From NCBI RefSeq assembly GCF_024518675.1, contig NZ_JANIGL010000004.1, positions 62,001 to 126,000 on the forward strand: a DNA stretch of 64,000 bases, written 5' to 3'. The first letter of the stretch is position 1; each line of letters begins with the position of its first letter. The notes under the pieces were generated by a model. It did no database searches. It was not told the origin of the DNA and was given only the letters and a program-made list of their open reading frames with translations. The stretch comes from Pseudoalteromonas shioyasakiensis (GTDB lineage Bacteria > Pseudomonadota > Gammaproteobacteria > Enterobacterales > Alteromonadaceae). Positions 26,647 through 35,901 of the stretch are shown piece after piece. A program made the position numbers and the translations under genes.

Positions 26647-27021
26647 TTATACCCCATCAGACTCTGTATAATATTCTTGGCTTTGTGGTAATGGCGTCGA
26701 AATTTTTGAACGGCCAAATAAAGTATGAAACTTGGTTTTACAGGTTGTTAATTTTAAATACTTTAGCCATGCTCTTTCTATTGGGTTGCTCGGCTCTGCA
26801 CTTGCGCTAACAACAGCTAAAAATTGTTTTTGCATTTCGTTTTGAGGTTCTAAGGTTTTATTGTATAACCCTTTGAGAACAACACCGTGTTGCTCAAGAA
26901 TACTGGCTTCAAGTAAAGTAAAGTTGCCGCTACGGCTAAAGCCTCGTGGAAAGTTTTGGTCATCATAGAACTGACGTTGGCTTACAAACGCTTGGCGAAG
27001 TTGTGAAATATCATTGCTCAT
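26647..27021 (-). CDS. maoP: MaoP (DUF413/YifE) macrodomain protein
   Basis: The 124-residue protein begins SNDISQLRQAFVSQRQFYDDQNFPRGFSRSGNFTL, then LLEASILEQHGVVLKGLYN. This is the DUF413 signature of E. coli YifE/MaoP, which with the DNA site maoS organises the Ori macrodomain. It carries extra C-terminal residues (TPLPQSQEYYTESDGV) compared with E. coli. It is divergent from an hdfR-like LysR gene with 91 bp between, the arrangement in E. coli, where maoS lies at this locus. This placement supports orthology. Confidence 0.88.
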   Translation of the reverse strand: MSNDISQLRQAFVSQRQFYDDQNFPRGFSRSGNFTLLEASILEQHGVVLKGLYNKTLEPQNEMQKQFLAVVSASAEPSNPIERAWLKYLKLTTCKTKFHTLFGRSKISTPLPQSQEYYTESDGV

Positions 27022-27112
27022 GGCTGTTTCCTCATGCCCTATTTTCTAGCTGGAGTATGGATCAGGTTGCGCGATTTATTAAACAAAAAATTTTTATCGT
27101 GAGGATGAATAA

Positions 27113-27973
27113 TTGGATATAGATTTATTAAAAACCTTTGTTGAGGTTGTGCGTACTCGTCATTTTGGCAAAGCGGCTGAAAACTTGTATATCACACAGT
27201 CAGCAGTCAGCTTTAGAATACGCCAGTTGGAGCAGGGGCTTGGGGTTAATCTGTTTATTCGCCAGCGCAACAATATTCAATTAACTGCCCCAGGTGAACG
27301 CTTATTACCCCATGCGCAAATGATCATTACGGGAATGCAACGCGCGAAGGTTGACGTGGCACTTGCAGATAACATGCATAAACAAGTTAGTTTAGCGGGA
27401 ACCCCAAATATATGGGATGCATTTTTGCAGTTTGGTATTACGAATATTGTATCTGCTATGCCTGGGGTGTCTTTGGTTGCTGAAGTTAAAGCACAACAAG
27501 AAAGCACCCGCTTGTTATTAGAGCGAACTCTTGACTTAGCTATTTTATTTGATCCACCAAAAGTAGATGAGCTGGTGGTTGAGCGCATTTGTGAGTTACC
27601 AATCATTCCGGTAAGTGCGTACGAAGTGGCGGCAAATGAAAACTTTTTTGATAATCAGTATGTGTATGTTGACTGGGGGACTTCGTTTTCGCTTTGGCAT
27701 GCACGCCAGTTTACTGGGCGAACACCTCCTTACTTTAGAACCAGTACAGGTCGAATTGCTTTAGATTTAATTTTGCAATGTGGCGGAAGTGCGTTTATAC
27801 CTGAAGTATTAGTAAAAAATCACATCGAGCAAGGTGAACTGTTCGAAGTACCGGATGTTGAACATACATCACGTGATATTTTTATTGCTTATCATAAAGA
27901 TAATGAGCAAAAACAGTTGCTTGAAAAGCTTGTTAGCTTATTGGTTGATCTAGCTCCACATATAAGTCGATAG
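27113..27973 (+). CDS. hdfR: LysR-family transcriptional regulator HdfR
   Basis: The 286-residue LysR regulator has an N-terminal winged helix (DIDLLKTFVEVVRTRHFGKAAENLYITQSAVSFRIRQLE) and a periplasmic-binding-like effector domain. The start is a TTG at 27113; GAGG at 27101-27104 fits it, and the nearby ATG at 27106 is out of frame. E. coli HdfR represses flhDC and lies divergent from yifE/maoP, as here. The regulatory target in this organism is not visible. Confidence 0.88.
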   Translation: MDIDLLKTFVEVVRTRHFGKAAENLYITQSAVSFRIRQLEQGLGVNLFIRQRNNIQLTAPGERLLPHAQMIITGMQRAKVDVALADNMHKQVSLAGTPNIWDAFLQFGITNIVSAMPGVSLVAEVKAQQESTRLLLERTLDLAILFDPPKVDELVVERICELPIIPVSAYEVAANENFFDNQYVYVDWGTSFSLWHARQFTGRTPPYFRTSTGRIALDLILQCGGSAFIPEVLVKNHIEQGELFEVPDVEHTSRDIFIAYHKDNEQKQLLEKLVSLLVDLAPHISR

Positions 27974-28141
27974 ACTACAGTGGAAATATTACATTTGCAT
28001 GTCCGTTTGATTTCAGTTTTTAGTGTTTTTTATTATAAAAATAAGACAGAAATATTTCCGTTGTAATATTGCTGTAATCTAAGTTGGGCAAACTGCAGCT
28101 GTTTGAAAGCTTCGTTGTTGCGTTTATTAGGGTTTATTAAT

Positions 28142-29071
28142 ATGAAATTTACCAAGTCTAGCCTTTTACTAGCAGTTGTTAGTGGTTTATCTTTTTCGGC
28201 ATTTGCGGATGTCCATGTTTACGGCAAAGCCAATGTTACCGTTCAATCTTCTGATGAAGGTGAAGGTTCATTTACTGAGCTAAAAAGTAATGAATCACGT
28301 TTTGGTATTAAAGGCGGTGAAAAAATCAATGACGGACTGGAAGCTGTCTATCAATTTGAATTTAAGGTTGATGTGTCAGATGCGGACTCAAAAGGCGATG
28401 ATGACAATATTACTGCACGAAACCAGTTTGTAGGTCTTAAGGGAAGTTACGGTATGCTAACTGCAGGTCGTGATTACTCAGCCCTACGTAAATCACAAGG
28501 TAAGATTGATCAGTTTAATGACCTTGAAGGTGACTTAAAGAATGTCTTTAAAGGCGAGGTTAGAACAGGTAATGCACTACATTACACGTCAAACTCAATT
28601 AATGGCTTTAAAGCATTTGCAACCTATGTTGTTGAAGATAATGTCGCGGGTGATAATTCTTACTCGGCAGCTGTAACCTATGGTGATAGAAGCTTAAAAG
28701 AAAGCAAGTACTATGCTGGGGTTGGTGTTGACTATGAAATGGAAGGTTATGATATCTGGCGTGCCACCTTTGCAACTAAGCTAGCTGGCGTGAAACTTGG
28801 CGCAATGTATCAATCTCAAGAGCGTATGGCTGATGACAACGAGGCTGATGGCTTTTTAGTTTCAGCCGCTTATGACATCAATAAAATTACCTTAAAAGCT
28901 CAGTATCAAACTCTCGACAGTGATGATGGCTTTGATAAAACAGGCTACAGTATTGGTGCTGATTATCACTTAAATAAAGCAACACGGCTGTTAGTGTTTT
29001 ACACCGATTATGATTACAAATTATCTGGCGATCATAATTACTTAGCGTTTGGTATGGAATACAAATTCTAA
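28142..29071 (+). CDS. General bacterial porin
   Basis: The 309-residue outer-membrane porin has a signal peptide (MKFTKSSLLLAVVSGLSFSAFA|DVHVYGKANV). It has 16-strand-type features (ESRFGIKGGEKINDGLEAVYQFEF, FVGLKGSYGMLTAGRDYSALRKSQG) and a terminal Phe (GMEYKF). The start at 28142 is preferred over an upstream in-frame TTG because it gives the signal peptide directly. The 168-bp upstream region carries GGAAATATT (27982) and its inverse AATATTTCC (28051). Substrate range is unknown. Confidence 0.88.
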   Translation: MKFTKSSLLLAVVSGLSFSAFADVHVYGKANVTVQSSDEGEGSFTELKSNESRFGIKGGEKINDGLEAVYQFEFKVDVSDADSKGDDDNITARNQFVGLKGSYGMLTAGRDYSALRKSQGKIDQFNDLEGDLKNVFKGEVRTGNALHYTSNSINGFKAFATYVVEDNVAGDNSYSAAVTYGDRSLKESKYYAGVGVDYEMEGYDIWRATFATKLAGVKLGAMYQSQERMADDNEADGFLVSAAYDINKITLKAQYQTLDSDDGFDKTGYSIGADYHLNKATRLLVFYTDYDYKLSGDHNYLAFGMEYKF

Positions 29072-29095
29072 GCACCTTGTGACATCAGTTTTTTG

Positions 29096-29125
29096 AAAAG
29101 CCCTGCATGATTGCGGGGCTTTTTG
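29096..29125 (+). terminator. Terminator after the porin gene
   Basis: AAAAGCCC at 29096-29103 pairs with GGGGCTTTTT around 29115-29124; a T run follows. Confidence 0.85.
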
Positions 29126-29181
29126 TTATTTGAAAGATGAAAGTGGCAACTTAGATATTTCACCTCTCAGCTAGAACCTTT

Positions 29182-31263
29182 CTACGCCTGCGCGTAAAGA
29201 GATTTACCAGCCAGCCAACGCTGAATGAGTTTTTCAACTTGTTCGGGATGGTGAGTGAGCATTTGTAGTGCAATCGGTCTTACTTGGTTGAGGGTTTGTT
29301 TATCACGATTTAAATCAGCAATTTTAAACTCTGCCAGCCCTGTTTGTTTGGTACCGAGCACTTCTCCTGGTCCGCGTATTTCTAAATCACGTTCAGCAAT
29401 TACAAAGCCATCATTACTTTCCCTTAATACGCCTAAACGTTTTTGCGCTGTTACTGACAGTGGTGCGTGATAAAGCAATACACAATGTGAAGCAATAGAC
29501 CCACGACCAACGCGGCCGCGCAATTGGTGTAATTGAGCAAGACCCAATCTTTCAGGGTTTTCGATAATAATTAAACTGGCGTTTGGCACATCTACACCCA
29601 CCTCAATTACGGTTGTGGCCACTAAAACATGAATATTACCGGTTTTGAAATCATTCATAATGGCTTGTTTTTCCGCGGGCTTCATTCGGCCATGAACAAG
29701 GCCCACTGTTAACTCTGGAAGTGCTTGGGTTAATTGTAATGCAGAGTCTTCCGCGGCTTGGCATTGCAGTACTTCAGATTCATCAATTAAGGTGCAAACC
29801 CAATATACTTGCCTACCCTGATCACTACATGCCGTTCTTACTCGGTTGATGATTTCCTCTCTGCGGGTGTCGGGTATTGCAACTGTGGTTATTGGGGTGC
29901 GCCCTGGAGGTAGCTCATCAATAACTGAGGTTTCTAAATCTGCGTAAGCGGTCATTGCTAAGGTACGTGGGATAGGCGTTGCAGTCATTACTAATTGGTG
30001 TGGGTAGCAATCTCCAAATCGGCCTTTTTCACGCAGCGATAAGCGTTGATGAACTCCAAATCGGTGTTGTTCATCAATGATAATCAGAACCAGGTTATTA
30101 AACGTAACTTGCTCTTGAAATAATGCATGGGTACCCACAATCATTTGCGCTTCGCCTGAAGCGATTTTTTCGAGTGTGGTATCTCGTTCTTTGCCCGTGG
30201 TTTTTCCTCCTAACCAAGCTGTGGTTATACCTAGGTCATTAAACCATTGCGCGAAGGTGATACCGTGTTGCTCCGAGAGTATTTCTGTAGGGGCCATTAA
30301 GGCAACCTGATAACCTTGTGCGATTGCGGTGAGTGCACTTAATGCTGCTACTAAGGTTTTCCCTGAGCCGACATCACCTTGGACTAGGCGCATCATAGGG
30401 TAAGGGTGTTGTAAATCAGCTTTAATTTCGTTTACTACACGGCTTTGTGCGTTAGTTGGGGCAAAAGGTAGTTGAGCTAAAAAGTTATTTTCAAGTTCCG
30501 GGTTAGAAGTCAGTGCGATGGCTTTAGCTTGCTGACCCTGTTGGCGTAATTTTAGTAAGCTTAAGTTTTGTGCGAGTAACTCTTCAAATACCAGTCTTTG
30601 TTGTGCTGGATGAGTGCCAAACTCTAGTGCTGAAACATCGATATCACTACTAGGACGGTGAAGTAAATGTATGGCTTGCGTTAGCCCCATTCCCCCATGT
30701 TGAAACTGTACAGGTAATAACTCTTCAAGCTGATATTTATCTAGTAGCGCAATAGCTTGATCGCTCAAAGCGCGTATTGATAGCTGTTTTAACCCCTCAG
30801 TTGTAGAATAAACTGGTGTTAGCGTGGTGGCTGTAGGTTGCTCTGAAGGGGTATCGCTTATACTGTATTCAGGGTGCGTCATCTCAAAGCCTACGCGGCC
30901 ACGGCGAATTTCACCAAAGCAGCGAATAACCTTACCGGCACTCATTGTATTTTTTTGTGCGGCGCTGAAGTTGAAAAACCGTAATGTTAGCCGTCCTGTA
31001 CCATCGTTAACTTGGCAAACTAGCATGCGGCGCTTACCAAAGGTAATTTGGCTGGTCTCTATGCTGGCTTCGATACTGACATGACTATGAGGTTGTAACT
31101 CATTAATTGCATAAATACGGGTACGATCTTCATAGCGCAGAGGTAAATGAAAGAGCATATCTTGTACTGTCGCAATACCTAACTTTTTCAGGCGCTCAGC
31201 CATTTTTGGCCCAACACCTTTGAGATCTGTAATTGGGTAACGACTTAAATCAGGCTTTGACAA
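29182..31263 (-). CDS. recG: ATP-dependent DNA helicase RecG
   Basis: RecG remodels stalled forks and R-loops. The 693-residue protein has the N-terminal wedge OB domain (VSIEASIETSQITFGKRRMLVCQVNDG). Walker A is LVQGDVGSGKTLVAALSAL, the DEQH box LIIIDEQHRFGVHQR, and motif VI LHQLRGRVGRGSIASHCVLL. The TRG motif region is near DLEIRGPGEVLGTKQTG. Length is as in E. coli. It lies downstream of trmH on the same strand, with a 60-bp gap. Confidence 0.97.
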   Translation of the reverse strand: MSKPDLSRYPITDLKGVGPKMAERLKKLGIATVQDMLFHLPLRYEDRTRIYAINELQPHSHVSIEASIETSQITFGKRRMLVCQVNDGTGRLTLRFFNFSAAQKNTMSAGKVIRCFGEIRRGRVGFEMTHPEYSISDTPSEQPTATTLTPVYSTTEGLKQLSIRALSDQAIALLDKYQLEELLPVQFQHGGMGLTQAIHLLHRPSSDIDVSALEFGTHPAQQRLVFEELLAQNLSLLKLRQQGQQAKAIALTSNPELENNFLAQLPFAPTNAQSRVVNEIKADLQHPYPMMRLVQGDVGSGKTLVAALSALTAIAQGYQVALMAPTEILSEQHGITFAQWFNDLGITTAWLGGKTTGKERDTTLEKIASGEAQMIVGTHALFQEQVTFNNLVLIIIDEQHRFGVHQRLSLREKGRFGDCYPHQLVMTATPIPRTLAMTAYADLETSVIDELPPGRTPITTVAIPDTRREEIINRVRTACSDQGRQVYWVCTLIDESEVLQCQAAEDSALQLTQALPELTVGLVHGRMKPAEKQAIMNDFKTGNIHVLVATTVIEVGVDVPNASLIIIENPERLGLAQLHQLRGRVGRGSIASHCVLLYHAPLSVTAQKRLGVLRESNDGFVIAERDLEIRGPGEVLGTKQTGLAEFKIADLNRDKQTLNQVRPIALQMLTHHPEQVEKLIQRWLAGKSLYAQA

Positions 31264-31323
31264 AATAGGCTCAACACTTTCATTTTTAGATGTTTTTGAG
31301 TTTACGTGCGAACAAGCAAGGCA

Positions 31324-32010
31324 TCAAGCATGTTTTAGTGTATGCCAAAAAGCTTCATCAGCGATGATTTCGCCATTGTCATCAAGTGCAGGGTAAGGTA
31401 AAGATTTTTCTTTGCATTTTTGCGCAATAATAGGATGGCAGCCTTCAAATAGCATTGTATGCTTGATGTTGTCTGGCAACATATTACGATTGTATAAGGC
31501 CGCCCTTAAACGCTGGTGTTGTGCTTCAAATAAAATCAGAGCAGCAGCGACTGAGACATTTAATGATTGTGCCATTCCTTGCATTGGAATAATGATATTT
31601 TTATCAGCATGAGCGAGAGCGGTTGGTGAAATCCCGGTTTTTTCTTGGCCTACAATGATTGCGGTGGGTTTTGTGTAGTCAATATCCCGATAATCTATTG
31701 CATCTGGGCTCAAGTGTGTTGCGAGTATTTGTACGTCTGGGTTGTGGTTACGCATTGTACTGACTGCATCATCTATATTTTTATGAAGATGAGTATCAAT
31801 CCAGTTTTTGCTACCTCCTGAGGTATTGTTAGTAAGCCATTTTTGGTTCTCTGGCCATACGGCATGAACGTGGTGACAGCCGACAGCATCTGCACTTCGG
31901 ACAATGGCTGATAAGTTATGGTGCTTATGCACATCTTCTAAACACACTGTTAAATCTGTTTGGCGGCGATCCAATACACTTTTAACGCGGTGAAAGCGTG
32001 TGTTTTCCAT
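31324..32010 (-). CDS. trmH: tRNA (guanosine(18)-2'-O)-methyltransferase TrmH
   Basis: This SPOUT methyltransferase makes Gm18 in tRNA. The 228-residue protein opens RFHRVKSVLDRRQTDLTVCLEDVHKHHNLSAIVRSADAVG, the TrmH motif 1 with its conserved Asn and Arg. It continues with IVGQEKTGIS and IPMQGMAQSLNVSVAAALILFE (motifs 2 and 3). It precedes recG, as in the E. coli spoT-trmH-recG cluster. Here spoT is separated from it by several genes. Confidence 0.95.
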   Translation of the reverse strand: MENTRFHRVKSVLDRRQTDLTVCLEDVHKHHNLSAIVRSADAVGCHHVHAVWPENQKWLTNNTSGGSKNWIDTHLHKNIDDAVSTMRNHNPDVQILATHLSPDAIDYRDIDYTKPTAIIVGQEKTGISPTALAHADKNIIIPMQGMAQSLNVSVAAALILFEAQHQRLRAALYNRNMLPDNIKHTMLFEGCHPIIAQKCKEKSLPYPALDDNGEIIADEAFWHTLKHA

Positions 32011-32053
32011 TCTTTATTTTTCTCTTTGGCTTAGTAATTGGAATGATTATACC

Positions 32054-32512
32054 TCAAGGCATTACACTGCGGCTAATTGGGTTTTGTAGAGATATTAACG
32101 TTTCAGTTGATTGTATTGCTTCGATGGCTTGTATTTTATTAATTAATACATCTTGCAAGTGGTCGATTGAGCGAGTCATGACTTTTATAAATATACTATA
32201 GTTGCCTGTGGTGTAATATGCTTCAACAACTTCTTCAAGCTCTTTTAACAGCAAGAGAGTTTGTGGATAATCTCGAGCGTTATTTAAGTTTATACCTATA
32301 AAGCAGCAAACATCATAGCCAAGTTGCTTCGCATCAATTTTAACTTCAGTTCCGGTGATGATACCTGCTTGCTTCATTTTTTCTACTCGAACATGAATTG
32401 TTCCTGCACTGACGTCAAATCGTTTTGCTAATTCGGCGTAGGCTGTGCGGGCATTATCCATCAAAGCGTGAAGGATCTGTTTATCAAGATTATCGATTTG
32501 ATAATTTTCCAT
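32054..32512 (-). CDS. asnC: AsnC-type Lrp-family regulator
   Basis: The 152-residue regulator has an N-terminal helix-turn-helix (NLDKQILHALMDNARTAYAELAKRFDVSAGTIHVRVEKMKQ) and a RAM ligand-binding domain (CCFIGINLNNARDYPQTLLLLKEL). E. coli AsnC activates asnA and represses itself, sensing asparagine. Here it is divergent from asnA with a 189-bp spacer, as in E. coli. The spacer contains a 17-bp palindrome (32646-32662) that could be its operator. Confidence 0.9.
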   Translation of the reverse strand: MENYQIDNLDKQILHALMDNARTAYAELAKRFDVSAGTIHVRVEKMKQAGIITGTEVKIDAKQLGYDVCCFIGINLNNARDYPQTLLLLKELEEVVEAYYTTGNYSIFIKVMTRSIDHLQDVLINKIQAIEAIQSTETLISLQNPISRSVMP

Positions 32513-32645
32513 TAAAAAAACACTCTATAATTATGTGATCGTTATTTTTTATAGCATTAAATTAATCAAAAATACATTTTTAGGCTGTTTTTATTGTGGC
32601 TTATTGAATTTAATGGCTAAATAGTTGAGGATTGCTTTATTGAAG

Positions 32646-32662
32646 TTTGCCGCAGCGGCAAA
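32646..32662. promoter_or_regulatory. 17-bp palindrome between asnC and asnA
   Basis: TTTGCCGCAGCGGCAAA is a perfect 8-1-8 inverted repeat 39 bp upstream of the asnA start. It is GC-rich in an otherwise AT-rich spacer. It may be an AsnC-type operator or a hairpin in the asnA leader. Confidence 0.5.
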
Positions 32663-32701
32663 ATAAGCAAGTAACAATAACTGGGAATGAGGCCAATTAT
32701 T

Positions 32702-33697
32702 ATGAGTTCACACTATGTGCAGCAACAGCAGCAAATAAGCAAGGTTAAACAATTTTTTTCACAACAGCTTGAGCAGCAATTAGGTTTAGTTGAAGTACAA
32801 GCCCCTATTTTGGCTAGAGTAGGTGATGGCATTCAAGATAACTTAAGTGGCAGTGAAAATGCGGTAAGCGTATCAGTAAAAACGTTGCCGGGTAGTCAAT
32901 TTGAAGTTGTACACTCGCTGGCTAAGTGGAAACGTAAAACCTTAGCTCAGCATGGCTTTGCCGTAGGTGAAGGTTTATATACAAATATGAAAGCATTGCG
33001 CCCTGATGAAGAGTCGCTTAGTCCTATACATTCTGTGTATGTTGATCAATGGGATTGGGAAAAGGTCATTTGTGCGACCTCTGATCGTTCAATTGAAAAG
33101 TTAAAAGAGACAGTTAAAGCATTGTATAAAGGTTTAAAAGCAACGGAGCAGTTTGTTTCACACGAGTTTGGTATCACAGCCTTTTTACCGCAAGAGATTA
33201 CTTTTGTACACTCTGAGCAACTTCGTCAAATGTACCCAGATTTTACTGCAAAGCAGCGCGAAAAAGCGATTGCCCAAGAGTATGGGGCGGTATTTTTAAT
33301 CGGTATAGGTGGTCAGCTAGGTGATGGTAAAATACATGATGTACGCGCGCCTGACTATGACGATTGGTCGACTCAAACCTGTGAGCAATATAGTGGTTTA
33401 AACGGCGATATTTTAGTGTGGAACCCGGTATTAGAAGACGCTTTTGAGATTTCATCTATGGGTATTCGAGTAAGCCCAGAAGCACTTATTAAGCAATTAG
33501 AAATTACCGCAGACCAAGCTAGACTAGAATTTGATTGGCATAAACAGTTGTTAGCCGATGAGTTTCCACAAACAATTGGTGGTGGAATTGGCCAATCTCG
33601 ATTAGCGATGTTGTTGTTACAAAAACAGCATATAGGCCAAGTGCAAGTCGGTGTTTGGAGCGAAAAACTAAAACAAGAAGTTGCGGGGATACTCTAA
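32702..33697 (+). CDS. asnA: Ammonia-dependent asparagine synthetase AsnA
   Basis: AsnA (aspartate-ammonia ligase) makes asparagine from aspartate, ammonia and ATP; it is related to class II aminoacyl-tRNA synthetases. The chosen start, [19 protein letters not shown], aligns with E. coli MKTAYIAKQRQISFVK and has GAGG at 32689-32692. An earlier in-frame ATG at 32687 is less likely. Motifs include [46 protein letters not shown] and [17 protein letters not shown]. At 331 residues it matches the family (330 in E. coli). Confidence 0.96.
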   Translation: MSSHYVQQQQQISKVKQFFSQQLEQQLGLVEVQAPILARVGDGIQDNLSGSENAVSVSVKTLPGSQFEVVHSLAKWKRKTLAQHGFAVGEGLYTNMKALRPDEESLSPIHSVYVDQWDWEKVICATSDRSIEKLKETVKALYKGLKATEQFVSHEFGITAFLPQEITFVHSEQLRQMYPDFTAKQREKAIAQEYGAVFLIGIGGQLGDGKIHDVRAPDYDDWSTQTCEQYSGLNGDILVWNPVLEDAFEISSMGIRVSPEALIKQLEITADQARLEFDWHKQLLADEFPQTIGGGIGQSRLAMLLLQKQHIGQVQVGVWSEKLKQEVAGIL

Positions 33698-33711
33698 AAT
33701 ACATTTGGGTT

Positions 33712-33732
33712 CAGAGGCATCAGAGGCCTCTG
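33712..33732. other. Short inverted repeat between asnA and the FapA gene
   Basis: CAGAGGC (33712-33718) and GCCTCTG (33726-33732) form a small hairpin in the 52-bp gap between the convergent genes. There is no clear T run on either side, so terminator function is uncertain. Confidence 0.35.
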
Positions 33733-33749
33733 AATGTTTAATTTTGAAG

Positions 33750-35354
33750 TTAACTGGTTTTAAATTCGATTTCAATTTTACCCTCTTGTAATTTTACGTT
33801 ACAAGGAGGGTAACTACGGTTGGTCTTCAAAACTTTATCAAAAATATGTATTTCAACCCCTGAGTGAAGTACTTTAGTTACAGCCAAATTGGCATCATTA
33901 AGTAAGTCATGCAAATGATGGTCTAATTTTGATAGGCGTTGTTCAAGTTGCCCTGCTTGCTGGCAATAATGTTGTTGAGTAGCGCCTATCTTAGTAATAA
34001 GCTGTTTTTTCTTGTCAGCATCTTTAACTAAGTCCGCTTTTTCTAAAGCAGCTTGTAAGGTATCGAGTTGTTCATCTGTTTTTGCTAAATCTTTAATACA
34101 ATTATCTGTTTCTTCAGTTATTTCTTTTCCTGAAGCTGCCATGTTAATTGACATTTTAGCACCAGACTCATTGCCTATTTCACCTGCGATAATCATGCCC
34201 GCATCAAGTATTTCGCCACCAAATACCTTACCTTGAGGATTGCCTTCTTGGCCCACCTGCAATAGGCGTGTCGCCTTCATTAAACAGTGACTTGCTTGAC
34301 GGTCGATAAAAATATTGTTGCCGTTAAGGTGGCTGTATTGCGCATGGGAAAGATGGATATCCCCAGCACTGGTAATTTTGCACGATAGGGATTTATCGTC
34401 TAGCTGGTGGCCGATCACACCTTGCTTGATAGTAATATTACCTTGAGCGGTGAGTTCACCAGATTCAACGGTTCCCATGACCGTAATATCACCCTTTGCC
34501 GTGACTTTCATGCCCGGTTCAATATTTTGGGTGACGATAACACTGCCATCAAAGTTAACGTGGCCGCTTTTAACATTTACATCTTTAATTGTGTAAATAT
34601 CATCAACACGCATACCGTTTGTAATTTCAACAGGAACGCCCGAAATCGTTGACACTAACTCAAGAGGGTTACTTTTTGATATTTCACTGCCCTCACCAGC
34701 AACGAGTGGAAAGCTTTCTCCTGGTTTGGCAGGGAGTACATCACCCGTTACAGTGAAGCCTTCTTTTCCGGGGGTTGCAGGGTGTTGTTTTATCAGTAGG
34801 GTGCCAGGTTTAACACTTGCGAGCTTGCCAAAATCACGCATATCTACTGTGCCATCTTCACGTAGTTTAGGGGATTTGAGCCGTTCTTTTAAGGTTTGCA
34901 CTTGTGCAATTAATTGTGAGGATAAGCCATCTACAGGTAGACGTCCTTTAGCAAGTATTCCTTTGGCTTTATGTCCCGCGGGTAACTCAAATTGTTGTTG
35001 TAATAACTTTTCTAAAAAGGCTTGCTTATACCCCCTTGCTACTCCCGCTTTAATAAGTTGTTGTTTGGCTGAATCAAGGTCAAGAACTTTGCCACCTTGG
35101 GCTAAAGTGAGTTCTCCAGTAGCAAGCATTTTGTCATCACTTATAGTGACGCTCAACGTGGCATCGTGTTTACTGGCAACGACAATGGTACGCTCATTAT
35201 TCGGCGCATCGAAGTAGGCTTTAATAGACTCCTGATCAATACGACATTCACAAAACTTAGATCGCTCAAGGGCTTCAATTACAAAGGCCGCGCTAGGAGG
35301 TGAATGTTCTTTTACATCCAGTAATACGTTTCCATTATGGGCTAGCTTAAACAC
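33750..35354 (-). CDS. FapA (DUF342) family protein
   Basis: The 534-residue protein contains the FapA/DUF342 core: EGFTVTGDVLPAKPGESFPLVAGEGSE, then a right-handed beta-helix-like stretch (VNFDGSVIVTQNIEPGMKVTAKGDITVMGTVESGELTAQGNITIKQGVIG). A coiled coil near residues 415-485 and a small C-terminal beta domain follow. Relatives in Vibrio and Pseudomonas have been linked to polar localisation and signalling. No flagellar genes are nearby, so a motility role is not supported by context. It is preceded by a TTGACA palindrome (35422-35435) in its promoter region. Confidence 0.85.
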   Translation of the reverse strand: MFKLAHNGNVLLDVKEHSPPSAAFVIEALERSKFCECRIDQESIKAYFDAPNNERTIVVASKHDATLSVTISDDKMLATGELTLAQGGKVLDLDSAKQQLIKAGVARGYKQAFLEKLLQQQFELPAGHKAKGILAKGRLPVDGLSSQLIAQVQTLKERLKSPKLREDGTVDMRDFGKLASVKPGTLLIKQHPATPGKEGFTVTGDVLPAKPGESFPLVAGEGSEISKSNPLELVSTISGVPVEITNGMRVDDIYTIKDVNVKSGHVNFDGSVIVTQNIEPGMKVTAKGDITVMGTVESGELTAQGNITIKQGVIGHQLDDKSLSCKITSAGDIHLSHAQYSHLNGNNIFIDRQASHCLMKATRLLQVGQEGNPQGKVFGGEILDAGMIIAGEIGNESGAKMSINMAASGKEITEETDNCIKDLAKTDEQLDTLQAALEKADLVKDADKKKQLITKIGATQQHYCQQAGQLEQRLSKLDHHLHDLLNDANLAVTKVLHSGVEIHIFDKVLKTNRSYPPCNVKLQEGKIEIEFKTS

Positions 35355-35421
35355 ACATTGTCCTTTTGTACTGCTAAAGTTAAAGGTTTTTTATTTTTAT
35401 CGTTATAGAGTGCTAGAGAAT

Positions 35422-35435
35422 TTGACAACTGTCAA
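35422..35435. promoter_or_regulatory. TTGACAACTGTCAA palindrome upstream of the FapA-family gene
   Basis: This is a perfect 14-bp palindrome 67 bp before the FapA-family start. Each half contains a TTGACA-like -35 box, so one arm may be a promoter element and the whole an operator. A similar TGACA-N4-TGTCA repeat lies in the pilin promoter (4328-4341), but the spacing differs. Confidence 0.4.
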
Positions 35436-35498
35436 GAAATTAGGAAGGTTATGGGTGGGGAGAATATGCCCAAATTTCGGTTTGGGCATGAAGTAGAT

Positions 35499-35891
35499 TT
35501 AGTTCGTTGAAGGTAGTTCCATAATGCCATCAATTTCAACTTGTACGTTTTTAGGCAAGGCGCGAACACCTATAGCTGCACGGGCAGGGTAAGGGGCTTT
35601 GAAGTACTGACTCATTACTTCATTGACTGTCGCAAAGTTAGATAAGTCAGTTAGATAGATATTAACTTTAACTAGGTCTTGTATAGTGCCGCCAGCTTCA
35701 GCACACACTGCACTGATATTTTTAAAAACTTGATGAGTCTGCTGTGCAAAGTCTTCTGATATTACTTCCATAGTCGCGGGTACTAGCGGGATTTGCCCTG
35801 AAAGATAAACAGCAGTGCCTACTTTAACAGCTTGGCTGTAAGTGCCAATTGCTGCAGGGGCTTGTTCAGTAGAAATAAATGCTTTGTTCAT
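35499..35891 (-). CDS. ridA: RidA family enamine/imine deaminase
   Basis: RidA hydrolyses reactive 2-aminoacrylate and related enamines. The 130-residue protein starts at MNKAFISTEQAPAAIGTYSQAV. An upstream in-frame start would overlap the end of spoT and is not needed. The key Arg104 lies in PYPARAAIGVRALPKN, and Glu in VEIDGIMEL is present. It starts 10 bp after the spoT stop on the same strand, so it is probably the last gene of the gmk-rpoZ-spoT transcript. Confidence 0.94.
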   Translation of the reverse strand: MNKAFISTEQAPAAIGTYSQAVKVGTAVYLSGQIPLVPATMEVISEDFAQQTHQVFKNISAVCAEAGGTIQDLVKVNIYLTDLSNFATVNEVMSQYFKAPYPARAAIGVRALPKNVQVEIDGIMELPSTN

Positions 35892-35901
35892 GATTGTCCT
35901 A

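Noticed and set aside
26625..26810. A 61-codon plus-strand frame antisense to maoP
   Set aside because: It overlaps maoP almost completely, and maoP has clear family identity.
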